A stretch of 64,000 nt of DNA, from positions 18,340-82,339 of the forward strand of contig JAMOMK010000101.1 of NCBI GenBank assembly GCA_027067055.1, written 5' to 3'. Source of the stretch: Lysobacterales bacterium (lineage in GTDB: Bacteria; Pseudomonadota; Gammaproteobacteria; Xanthomonadales; Marinicellaceae). The notes beneath the pieces were generated by a model that made no database searches, was not told the origin of the DNA, and saw only the letters and a list, made by a program, of their open reading frames with translations. The position numbers and the translations under genes are program-made. Positions 55,669 through 64,000 of this stretch are shown here, piece by piece (position 1 is the first letter of the stretch; every line of letters starts with the position of its first letter).

Positions 55669-56940
55669 ATGAGTCATATCGTCGTATTAGGTGCAGGTAT
55701 TGGTGGCGTTCCAGCCGCTTATGATTTGCGCAAAGAATTAAGTAAAGAACATCAAGTAACATTAGTCAATAAAGGTGAAAAATTTTGTTTCACTCCTTCA
55801 AACCCTTGGGCAGCAGTGGGTTGGTCAAAGCCAGAAAAAATCTCGGTTGATTTGACAAAATACATGAAGAAGAAGAAAATTGGTTTCAAAACGAGTGGTG
55901 CAAAAACAATTGATGCTGAAGGTAATAAGCTGGTACTGGAAGATGGAGAGGTAGTTGAATACGATTATTTGGTTATCACTACAGGCCCTAAACTTGCTTT
56001 CCATGAAGTTGAAGGATTAGGTCCAATTGATGGACATACACAATCCATTTGTACACTGCCACATTCAGAGAAAGCTTGGGAAGAGTACCAAAAGTTTTTA
56101 GAAAAGCCAGGTCCAATTGTAATCGGAGCAGTTCAAGGGGCTAGTTGTTATGGCCCAGCTTATGAGTTCGCTATGATAGTTGACACAGATTTACGCAAAC
56201 GTGGCATTCGTGATCAAGTACCGATGACTTTTGTTACAGCAGAGCCTTATATTGGACATTTAGGGTTAGGTGGCGTTGGCGATTCAAAAGGTTTAATGGA
56301 GTCAGTTATGCGCGATAGACACATTAAATGGGTTACTAATGCAAAGGTAGATAAAATTGAGAAAGGCAAAATGTTTGTGACTGAAGTTGATGGTAAAGGT
56401 GAGGACTATAAAAAGCATGAGCTTGATTTTGATTTTTCCATGATGTTACCAGCCTTTTTAGGTGTGGATGCAGTGATGGGTGTGGAGGGTTTAAACAACC
56501 CTCGTGGATTTGTCTTAATTGATGAGCATCAAAGAAACCCAAAATTTAAAAATATTTATTCAGCAGGTGTTTGTGTTGCGATTCCGCCAGTTGAGGTAAC
56601 ACCGATTCCAACTGGTGCGCCAAAGACAGGTTATATGATTGAGTCAATGGTCACAGCGGTTGCTAAAAACATTAAAGCAGAGCTCGATGGAAAAGAACCC
56701 AATGCTAAAGCAACATGGAATGCAATATGCTTAGCTGACTTGGGTGATACGGGCGTGGCTTTTGTTGCACTACCTCAGATTCCTCCTCGGAATACAACAT
56801 GGGCGAAAAAAGGCAAATGGGTGCATTTGGCTAAAATTGCTTTTGAAAAATACTTCATGCGAAAAGTAAAAACAGGGTCAACTGACTCTTTGTTTGAACG
56901 CTATATCTTGGGTATGATGAAAATTAAGAGACTAAAATAA
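55669..56940 (+). CDS. sqr: Sulfide:quinone oxidoreductase
   Basis: A 423-residue FAD enzyme that oxidises sulfide and passes electrons to quinone at the membrane. The N-terminal dinucleotide motif GAGIGGVPAAYDL is complete, followed by 'FTPSNPWAAVGW'. Cysteines 128, 160 ('GASCYGPAYE') and 354 ('ICLADLGDTG') match the three catalytic cysteines (128, 160, 356) of the Acidithiobacillus ferrooxidans enzyme. A C-terminal amphipathic segment fits membrane attachment. With the dioxygenase and TauE it gives sulfide to persulfide to sulfite to export. Confidence 0.9.
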   Translation: MSHIVVLGAGIGGVPAAYDLRKELSKEHQVTLVNKGEKFCFTPSNPWAAVGWSKPEKISVDLTKYMKKKKIGFKTSGAKTIDAEGNKLVLEDGEVVEYDYLVITTGPKLAFHEVEGLGPIDGHTQSICTLPHSEKAWEEYQKFLEKPGPIVIGAVQGASCYGPAYEFAMIVDTDLRKRGIRDQVPMTFVTAEPYIGHLGLGGVGDSKGLMESVMRDRHIKWVTNAKVDKIEKGKMFVTEVDGKGEDYKKHELDFDFSMMLPAFLGVDAVMGVEGLNNPRGFVLIDEHQRNPKFKNIYSAGVCVAIPPVEVTPIPTGAPKTGYMIESMVTAVAKNIKAELDGKEPNAKATWNAICLADLGDTGVAFVALPQIPPRNTTWAKKGKWVHLAKIAFEKYFMRKVKTGSTDSLFERYILGMMKIKRLK

Positions 56941-56950
56941 ACAGTAAAAT

Positions 56951-56994
56951 TATACCTAGGAGGGATTTGGCACGTTCTCTTAGGTATAAATTTT
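56951..56994 (+). terminator. Terminator-like hairpin after SQR
   Basis: TATACCTAGGAG (56951-56962) pairs with CTCTTAGGTATA (56977-56988), one mismatch, followed by AATTTT. It lies 10 bases past the SQR stop. Confidence 0.7.
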
Positions 56995-57037
56995 GCTACC
57001 TCATAGTTATTATGGGAAATAAAAAATAGGGTAATAT

Positions 57038-59218
57038 ATGAGAACATCATCTCGCATCGGACATAACAACTTAATAACCAGTAGTTTAGTTCCATTTCAA
57101 AGTTGTTTGGAAAAATCGTTATCAATAGCTTGTGAAAAGACTCTGGAAGATTTGTTTATACAAGCAGAAAATGCATCTTCTAATCAGCAAGAAACGCAGC
57201 TATTTGAGCAATATAATGGATTAAAAAAGAATCAGCATTACATTGTGAAAGTGTTAGGTGATATTACTAAAAGTATGCCTGATAGCATCACCGAACAAAT
57301 TAGTTTATCGAATGATGAAATTAGTTTATCTTTAGTAGAAGATGAAGAGCTGGAAATTAGTTTGGCATTTACCCAGTTAGAGTCTGTCTTAGACATCCGA
57401 TTTTCAAGCTATCTCTATGCGCTTGAAAAGAGATTGAAAATCCTTTTTGCCTCTCGTAATATGTCCAAAGCAAATATGCCTTTTGGTGTAGCCTCGATTT
57501 GCTGGATATACAGCCAAACTCTTGAAGTACTAGAAGCAAACATATTAACTAAAGTATGTATTATAGAAATTTTAAAAACGGAGTTGAGTAAAAATTTACA
57601 TACGCTGTATAACATTATAGATAAAAAATTTGTTGATGCAGGAATATTGCCTAACATAAAAAAGAAAGTTTCTATCCCTACATCGAATAAGCAAAAACAA
57701 GCCAAACAATCACGTGACAATTCCAATGCATTAGCACAAGAGCAAAATCAGTCAACTGCACAGCAAGGCCAAGTACCACCAATAGGTAATAGTAATGCTT
57801 TTCAGGGAAGTGGTGGATTAGAAAATAAGGCCAATTCTTCAGAACTGGTTAGGTCCATATTTGATTTAATGAATCAAAGCAGAATGCAAAGCAGCCAAGG
57901 GAGTCAAGCATCCAATATTGATAATGAAGTGATGGACCAAACCCTTAATAATTTATCAAAAGTGACAAGTGTTGCAGCCGGTGGAACCGAAATAGATAAA
58001 CTAAAAGAGATGATTTTAGATGATGTTAAAAACGAAACGGGTATTTATTATCCAACCTTAACGCCTCAACAACAAAATTCATTTGATGTGATGGGCATGT
58101 TTTATGAACAAGTTAAAGCAGATAACTCAATAGATGGTAATATTTTATCATCACTTAACGCAATTAATATTCCTTTAATTCGCACCTCGATTAAGGACGA
58201 ACAATTTTTTGATAACCCAAGCCACCCCGCTCGACAATATTTAGAGAAATTAATTCTTGCAGCACAAAAATGGCATGGGACATCTGTAGTTAAAAAATTA
58301 CATCAATTTAGTTCTAATGTAGCCAGTGAGTTTGATGGAACACCGCAATCTTTTGATATGGCGAATGATGATTTAGAAAGTTACCTGCGGTTAACAGAAA
58401 GACGAGCAAAAAAAGCAGAAGAAAAATGGGTAAATGCAGCCAAGGGTAAAGAAAAATTAAATGTTTCGCGCCATAAAGTTGAAGAGGTCATTGAAAATGT
58501 AGCAAAAAATGCTGTTCCTGAATTTGTACAAAATGTGATTAAATATGTTATTCAGGATTCCCTAACTTTGTCCTTGTTAAGACATGGAGAAGATTCGGAA
58601 CAGTGGCATAAAAACATTAACGCATCAACGACTATAGCCAAAATGGCAAACCCTGAAATGATTAAAGACTTAACACCAAAGCAAAAAATTGAGTCATTAC
58701 ATCACTTAGATCAAACAATGGATGAATTGGGTTTTTCAGAAAACGATAGATCAAGAACTTTAAATAATATTAAGGAATGTGCCAATGCGGCTACTGCAGG
58801 CACATTAACTGAAGACATAAAACTAGCAGAAGTATCGACTATTAATAAAAATAAAACCAATGTTAAAAAAGTAGGTTCTGCCAAATTAGAAGAGTTAAGG
58901 GAGCTTACTGAAATTGAAAAGACAGAATTGACAAAAGTTCGTTTAATGCCTTATGGAACACTATTTGATTTTATTATTAACCAGCAAAGACAAAAAATTA
59001 GACGAAAATTGAGTTGGTTTAGCCCGGTTAGTAACAAGGCGTTATTTGTTACATTACTGGGAAGTAAGCCATATGAAAAATCTTTGAATGCGATTGCTAT
59101 TGATATTGCGAGAAAAAATATTATTGTTGTTAAAAAAGAGAAGAAAAAATATTTTGACTCCGTTTTGAAAACTATTTTTAAGAAATTAAAAACAATAACA
59201 ACACCCTCAACACCCTAA
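57038..59218 (+). CDS. DUF1631 family protein
   Basis: A 726-residue protein of the DUF1631 family, unknown in function. It is mostly alpha-helical, with a Q/N/S-rich low-complexity linker (about 225-290: 'QEQNQSTAQQGQVPPIGNSN'). Conserved family parts are the N-terminal 'LEKSLSIACEKTLEDLF' and the C-terminal 'LMPYGTLFDFIINQQRQKIRRKLSWFSP', which ends near 'RKKIIVVKK' type basic residues. It is followed after 21 bases by a PilZ gene, so a c-di-GMP link is likely by context. Confidence 0.78.
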   Translation: MRTSSRIGHNNLITSSLVPFQSCLEKSLSIACEKTLEDLFIQAENASSNQQETQLFEQYNGLKKNQHYIVKVLGDITKSMPDSITEQISLSNDEISLSLVEDEELEISLAFTQLESVLDIRFSSYLYALEKRLKILFASRNMSKANMPFGVASICWIYSQTLEVLEANILTKVCIIEILKTELSKNLHTLYNIIDKKFVDAGILPNIKKKVSIPTSNKQKQAKQSRDNSNALAQEQNQSTAQQGQVPPIGNSNAFQGSGGLENKANSSELVRSIFDLMNQSRMQSSQGSQASNIDNEVMDQTLNNLSKVTSVAAGGTEIDKLKEMILDDVKNETGIYYPTLTPQQQNSFDVMGMFYEQVKADNSIDGNILSSLNAINIPLIRTSIKDEQFFDNPSHPARQYLEKLILAAQKWHGTSVVKKLHQFSSNVASEFDGTPQSFDMANDDLESYLRLTERRAKKAEEKWVNAAKGKEKLNVSRHKVEEVIENVAKNAVPEFVQNVIKYVIQDSLTLSLLRHGEDSEQWHKNINASTTIAKMANPEMIKDLTPKQKIESLHHLDQTMDELGFSENDRSRTLNNIKECANAATAGTLTEDIKLAEVSTINKNKTNVKKVGSAKLEELRELTEIEKTELTKVRLMPYGTLFDFIINQQRQKIRRKLSWFSPVSNKALFVTLLGSKPYEKSLNAIAIDIARKNIIVVKKEKKKYFDSVLKTIFKKLKTITTPSTP

Positions 59219-59239
59219 TCCACTATAAGAAAAATACTA

Positions 59240-59581
59240 ATGAGTAAAGAATATAGAAAATCAAAAAGAGTCAAGCCAAATGTCGATATAGAAATTGTTG
59301 ATTTAATAATAGGTACTGAATTAGGGGGTATTTTGAATATTTCATCTGATGGACTGCTTGTGGCATGCAAGTCAAAAATAGAGGCGGGAGAGATGTTTCA
59401 AACAGAGTGGAAGATCTCAGCACGAGGATTAAAAAATATTAACATTGGCTTAGAGTGTTTATGGGCAGAGGTTCAATACACAAACTTATGCCTGTGTGGT
59501 TTTTCCATAATTGACATATCGGATGACGATCAAAACATCTTGGATCGAATTATTTCCCAATCAAAAGAAATTAAAAATTAA
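59240..59581 (+). CDS. PilZ domain protein (c-di-GMP receptor)
   Basis: A 113-residue PilZ protein. The binding motif RxxxR is present as 'RKSKR' near the N-terminus (residues 5-9), and the (D/N)xSxxG motif as 'NISSDG' (about 33-38). It should bind cyclic di-GMP and act through a partner, and the upstream DUF1631 protein is the natural candidate. The stop lies five bases from the convergent yifB stop. Confidence 0.85.
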   Translation: MSKEYRKSKRVKPNVDIEIVDLIIGTELGGILNISSDGLLVACKSKIEAGEMFQTEWKISARGLKNINIGLECLWAEVQYTNLCLCGFSIIDISDDDQNILDRIISQSKEIKN

Positions 59582-59586
59582 TTATT

Positions 59587-61095
59587 TTATAAAATGCGAT
59601 CCAAGCACCGGTAGGAAATTGCCTCGAGTAAATGTTTTTTCTCTATTGTGGTGCAAGCACCAAGATCCGCAATAGTTCGAGCGACTTTAAGAATGCGGTG
59701 ATAAGCACGAGCAGAAAGTTTGAGCTTTTCAACAATTGATTCCAACATAACTAAATTTTCTTCTGGTATATTCAAAAATTCTTCCATTTCGAGGTTGGAC
59801 AAATCAGCATTTGTTTTCCCTTGATTACGTCTTATTTGAATGTTTCTTGCTAGTTCTACACGTTTTTTAACACATTGACTTGATTCACCATCAGAGCTTT
59901 TTGTACGTAGTTCTTTATACGCAATTCGAGACACTTCCACATGCATATCAATCCTGTCCAACAAAGGACCGGAAACCTTAGCACGGTAGCGTTCAATCTG
60001 AGCTTGGGAACAACTGCACTCTCGTTCTTTATCTCCTAAAAAACCACAAGGGCAGGGATTCATGGCAGCAATTAATTGAAACTTAGCAGGAAATTCTGCT
60101 TGTCGAGCTGCTCGGGAGATGGTAATTTTGCCAGACTCCATCGGTTCACGCAAAACCTCCAAAACATGGCGAGAAAATTCTGGCAACTCATCTAAAAATA
60201 AAATCCCTTGATGGGAAAGAGAAATTTCCCCAGGTTTTGGATTCGAACCACCGCCCACCAAGGCCACAGCAGAAGCGGTATGGTGAGGAGATCTAAATGG
60301 TGGAACAAACCAATGGTTAACATCAAAGCCTTGCCCTGAAATAGAAGCAATTGCAGCAGATTCTATGGCTTGGCTTTCAGATAGTGCAGGCATGATTCCA
60401 GATAAACGACTGGCTAACATGGTTTTACCTGTGCCAGGAGGCCCGATAAACAATAAATTGTGCGAACCAGCAGCCGCAATTTCCAAAGCTCTTTTGGCTT
60501 GAAACTGCCCCTTAACCTCAGACAAATCAGCACAGTTGATTTTATAGTTTTTGTAGATAGTTTTGGCTGGCAGCAAATCAGATAATTGATTCAACCAAGC
60601 ACACACTTCGATTAAATTTAAGGCTGTTTTGCAAATGCCAGTGCTAATCAAAGCAGCTTCACAACCATTGTCAAAAGGCACAACCAGAACTCGATTAGAT
60701 TGAAAAGTTTCGATGGCAATAGGAAGTACTCCCTTAATCGATCGAAGTTCACCACCCAAAGATAATTCGCCAACAAACTCCGATTCGGTTAATCTATCAC
60801 CTGAAACTTGCCCAGATGCTGCCAAAATCCCAATAGCAATTGGCAAATCAAAACGTCCACCTTCTTTGGGTAAATCAGCAGGAGAGAGATTAATAGTGAT
60901 TCGTTGTTGTGGAAAATCAAGATTGCTATTAATGATGGCAGCACGAACACGGTCTTTGCTTTCTTTGACGGCAGTCTCGGGTAGACCTACAATATTCAGG
61001 CCGGGTAAACCTTTTGACAAATGCACCTCGACACGTACCAATGGCGCTTTAATACCATCTTGCGCGCGAGAATAGACTATAGCTAATTTTGACAT
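59587..61095 (-). CDS. yifB: YifB/ComM family Mg-chelatase-like AAA+ ATPase
   Basis: A 502-residue ATPase. The N-terminal domain (1-170) has 'LPGLNIVGLPETAVKESKDRVRAAI', the Mg-chelatase core has Walker A 'GPPGTGKT' (about residue 218) and Walker B 'ILFLDELPEF', and a C-terminal zinc motif occurs as 'CPCGFLGDKERECSC'. ComM acts as a hexameric helicase in branch migration during natural transformation; that role depends on other competence genes that are not in this window. Confidence 0.93.
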   Translation of the reverse strand: MSKLAIVYSRAQDGIKAPLVRVEVHLSKGLPGLNIVGLPETAVKESKDRVRAAIINSNLDFPQQRITINLSPADLPKEGGRFDLPIAIGILAASGQVSGDRLTESEFVGELSLGGELRSIKGVLPIAIETFQSNRVLVVPFDNGCEAALISTGICKTALNLIEVCAWLNQLSDLLPAKTIYKNYKINCADLSEVKGQFQAKRALEIAAAGSHNLLFIGPPGTGKTMLASRLSGIMPALSESQAIESAAIASISGQGFDVNHWFVPPFRSPHHTASAVALVGGGSNPKPGEISLSHQGILFLDELPEFSRHVLEVLREPMESGKITISRAARQAEFPAKFQLIAAMNPCPCGFLGDKERECSCSQAQIERYRAKVSGPLLDRIDMHVEVSRIAYKELRTKSSDGESSQCVKKRVELARNIQIRRNQGKTNADLSNLEMEEFLNIPEENLVMLESIVEKLKLSARAYHRILKVARTIADLGACTTIEKKHLLEAISYRCLDRIL

Positions 61096-61135
61096 CCTTG
61101 TATTTCATCCTTTGATTTCTAATAAGAAAATGTAG

Positions 61136-61384
61136 TTAAGTTTTTTGTAAATTCTTTAATTCAGTTTCAAGCATTTTGAGTTTTTCACGAGTTTTTGCCA
61201 AAACAGCCTTTTGCACGTCAAACTCTTCACGCGTCACTAAATCCATCTTTTTTAGACCTGCAACTAAAACCGCCTTGGCATTGGTGTGAAACTCATCGCG
61301 AATCGTTTTTAAATCTTGCGGAATTAGCTCGCCAATTTTACTAACAACATCTTCTACAGCTTGTGGTTTAATCATAATCGTCAT
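61136..61384 (-). CDS. ubiK: UbiK (YqiC) accessory factor for ubiquinone synthesis
   Basis: An 82-residue protein of the BMFP/YqiC family with a coiled coil: 'AVEDVVSKIGELIPQDLKTIRDEFHTNAKAVL' followed by 'LDLVTREEFDVQKAVLAKTREKLKMLETEL'-type sequence. UbiK helps UbiJ and the O2-dependent steps of ubiquinone assembly. Both ATG 61384 (MTIMIK) and 61375 (MIKPQ) are possible starts; I use the first. It is divergent from the P-II gene. Confidence 0.85.
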   Translation of the reverse strand: MTIMIKPQAVEDVVSKIGELIPQDLKTIRDEFHTNAKAVLVAGLKKMDLVTREEFDVQKAVLAKTREKLKMLETELKNLQKT

Positions 61385-61484
61385 AATTGAATTAAATAAT
61401 ATCGCCATTTTAACACAACCACAAAATTTAAGAATCAGAAAGTGACTATCAATTTGTAGGAAATTGCCTATAATCATGTTTTGA

Positions 61485-61847
<363 letters not shown>

Positions 61848-61978
61848 TAAGATTTAAAAAATTCGAAATCTCAACCATAGACAAGGCATGGTTTTGTCGA
61901 TAAGGGTGTTCATTAAATTGATTTAAAAAATGCAAATTAAATGCTAAACTAACCACACACACCCAAAATTTGACAAAA

Positions 61979-63873
61979 ATGGCATTATTTCAAAAATCAG
62001 TTCTTAATAAACACCTCAACCACTTGGATGAAAGCAAAGTCGCAACAGCTTATGTCAAATACCAAGAAAACTACAACCCACAGAAAATAGACCAAATCAA
62101 ACAACTCAAGGAAGAGGAATACCAAGACGGTTTTTTACGTGACATCTTTGTCGAAGTGTTTGGCTATACGCTAAGACCTGAAGAAAACTACAACCTACAA
62201 CGTGAGTTTAAAAACCAAAACGATGGCAAAAAAGCCGATGGCGCGATACTCAAAGACGATAAAGCCTTAGCAATTATCGAACTCAAATCCACCAACACCA
62301 AAGACCTGACCAAAGTCACCAATCAAGCTTTCAACTACAAAAACAACCAGCCCGAATGTAAATACGTAATCACCTCCAACTTTCAAAAGCTACGTTTTTA
62401 CATCGACTACGCGCACGAATACGAAGAGTTTAATCTGTTTAACCTACAAAAAGATGAGTTTAAGCTGCTGTATCTAATCTTGCACAAAGACAATTTATTA
62501 GCAGATGTGCCTTTGCAGATAAAAAAAGAAACCAAGTTTCATGAGCAAGAAGTATCAAGCAAGCTCTACAAAGATTACTCAAGTTTCAAAAGAAAATTAT
62601 TTGAAAATCTGGTTAAAAACCAACCAGACATTGACCAACTAGAACTATTCAAAAAATCGCAAAAACTACTGGATAGGTTTTTATTCATATTATTTTCTGA
62701 GGACAGCGGATTATTACCACCCAATTTAATCACCACTGTCATTACCAAATACCGCAAACTAGAAGAACTGGACTACTACCAACCACTCTATGACATCTTC
62801 AAACAATACTTTGGTTACATCAACAACGGTGATGCCAAAGAAAACATATCAGAATATAACGGTGGGCTGTTTAAAGCTGATGCATTATTAGACAACCTAA
62901 TCATTGATGACAGTGTCCTTATCAATGACTTGATGAAACTATCCATCTACGACTTCAACACCGAAGTCGATGTCAATATTCTTGGTCATATATTTGAACA
63001 CTCACTCAGCGAAATAGAAGAAATAACCGCGCAAATCGAAGGCACAGTAGCCGATAAGAGTAAATCCAAACGCAAGAAGGACGGCGTATTCTACACACCC
63101 AAATACATCACTCAATACATTGTCGATAACACCGTTGGCACACTCTGCAATGAAAAACGCATTGAACAGGGTATCGAAGAAATCGAATTTGATGGTACTT
63201 ATCGAACCAAAAAAGGAGGGCTTAAACAAGAAGGCAAAAAACTCTATAAAACCCTCAATGATTACAAAGACTGGTTATTAACCCTAAAAATCCTCGATCC
63301 CGCTTGCGGAAGTGGTGCCTTTCTCAACCAAGCCCTCAACTTTTTAATCGCCGAACACAAAAACATAGACGACATCATCGAAGAACTCACTGGCCACAGC
63401 CTACCCATCTTCGACACCGACAAGTCCATCCTAGAAAACAACCTTTTTGGTGTGGACATCAACGAAGAAAGCGTAGAAATCGCACAATTATCTCTTTGGC
63501 TAAGAACCGCCAAAAAAGGCCGTAAACTATCCAGCCTCAATAACAATATCAAATGTGGTAATTCATTGATTGATGATGTAGAAGTCGCAGGCGATAAAGC
63601 CTTTGATTGGAATGTCGAGTTTAAGGAGATAATGGATAATGGTGGATTTGATGTGGTTATTGGGAATCCGCCTTATGTTAGGCAAGAGTTATTAGCTGAC
63701 TTCAAACCATATTTTGAAAAAAAATATTCAACATTTGAAGGTACAAGTGATTTATTTACATACTTCTATGAAAAATCATTTACTATTTTAAAGAAGCCAA
63801 ATGGTGTTTTTGGATTTATATCAAACACATTCGACAAAACAAAGGCAGGGAGAAAATTAAGAGAATTTTTAAG
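61979..63873 (+). pseudogene. Type IIG restriction-modification protein, interrupted
   Basis: The first 631 codons of a fused endonuclease-methyltransferase (Eco57I-like). N-terminal nuclease: Asp88, Glu101-Leu-Lys103 ('KADGAIL', 'AIIELKS'), the PD-(D/E)xK pattern. Methyltransferase: 'DPACGSGAF' (about 440-448) and 'NPPY' (about 563). The gene then runs into an IS21-family end at 63874, which adds 18 foreign codons and a stop. The target-recognition part is missing here; whether it lies beyond the insertion is outside the window. ATG 61979 is preferred over an upstream TTG. Confidence 0.85.
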
Positions 63874-64000
63874 TGTCAACAACAATCGAAAAGTGAGCCA
63901 CTCCAACAGTCGAAAAGTGCGCCACTAGTTGTTGGTTTGATTAATCAAACCAGCTTTTCTTTTTTCTTTTAATCGATAGCTTTCTCCTTTAATTTGTACA
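63874..64000. mobile_element. IS21-family element, left end
   Basis: The element begins at TGTCAACAAC (63874). It carries two copies of AACARTCGAAAAGTGMGCCA in tandem (63881-63902 and 63905-63926), the multiple terminal repeats usual for IS21 elements. An IstB-like frame ends here on the minus strand. The rest is outside the window. Confidence 0.8.
63925..64000 (-). CDS. istB: IstB-like ATPase, C-terminal 24 residues
   Basis: The minus strand reads VQIKGESYRLKEKRKAGL and then INQTNN before TAG at 63927-63925. 'GESYRLKEK' is the usual IstB C-terminal end. IstB is the helper ATPase of IS21 transposition. Only the tail is visible, directly inside the terminal repeat. Confidence 0.75.
   Translation of the reverse strand, partial: VQIKGESYRLKEKRKAGLINQTNN

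Overview
The window looks like a chromosomal segment of a low-G+C gammaproteobacterium. The reasons are the metY-rimP-nusA gene order, FadE, FtsB, a YbhGFSR-type exporter, an LpxR-type outer-membrane protein, UbiK, YifB/ComM and a P-II protein. C-type cytochromes and a sulfide:quinone oxidoreductase indicate respiratory life, and a marine or sediment habitat is plausible. I cannot name the genus from sequence alone.

Layout. 1-0.9 kb: initiator tRNA, terminator, rimP and the start of nusA, all on the minus strand. 1-9.7 kb: a CPA1 antiporter, a 1312-residue hybrid sensor kinase, and fadE divergent from a TetR gene with two matching operators between them. 9.7-17 kb: ftsB and eno, separated by a plus-strand ABC exporter and a YpfJ-type metallopeptidase, then a NUDIX gene. 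17-18.4 kb: an internally deleted insertion sequence, a long palindrome and a DUF5335 gene. 18.6-25.7 kb: one operon with a LOG-family protein, the HlyD/ABC/permease/permease exporter and LpxR. 25.8-29 kb: a lipoprotein and an operon for a DUF2202 protein, a di-haem cytochrome c peroxidase and a cytochrome c. 29-39 kb: a CusCBA/Czc-type metal RND pump with DUF3240 and a membrane LuxR-type regulator, then a two-component system joined to PepSY, di-haem cytochrome, DUF1924 and cytochrome b561 genes. 39-45.6 kb: a TetR operon divergent from a second RND pump. 45.8-53.1 kb: a defence-type island, mod, fic, res and a SWIM-finger gene. 53.2-57 kb: a sulfide-oxidation module (TauE, persulfide dioxygenase, SQR). 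57-61.9 kb: DUF1631, PilZ, yifB, ubiK, glnB/K. 61.9-64 kb: a Type IIG restriction-modification gene cut by an IS21-family element that runs off the window.

How parts may work together. The palindrome AGTGAATGTTCACT occurs three times, each just downstream of a promoter -10 box: before the LOG/Ybh/LpxR operon, before the DUF2202/peroxidase/cytochrome operon, and between the TetR operon and its RND pump. This suggests one TetR-controlled envelope regulon. A second palindrome, TTAG-N6-CTAA, fills the -35/-10 spacer of the promoters for the persulfide dioxygenase and for the metal pump. The most unusual gene set is mod-fic-res-SWIM: a Type III restriction-modification pair split by a Fic protein that has its own winged-helix tail, with three inverted repeats at exact 41-bp spacing in front of res.
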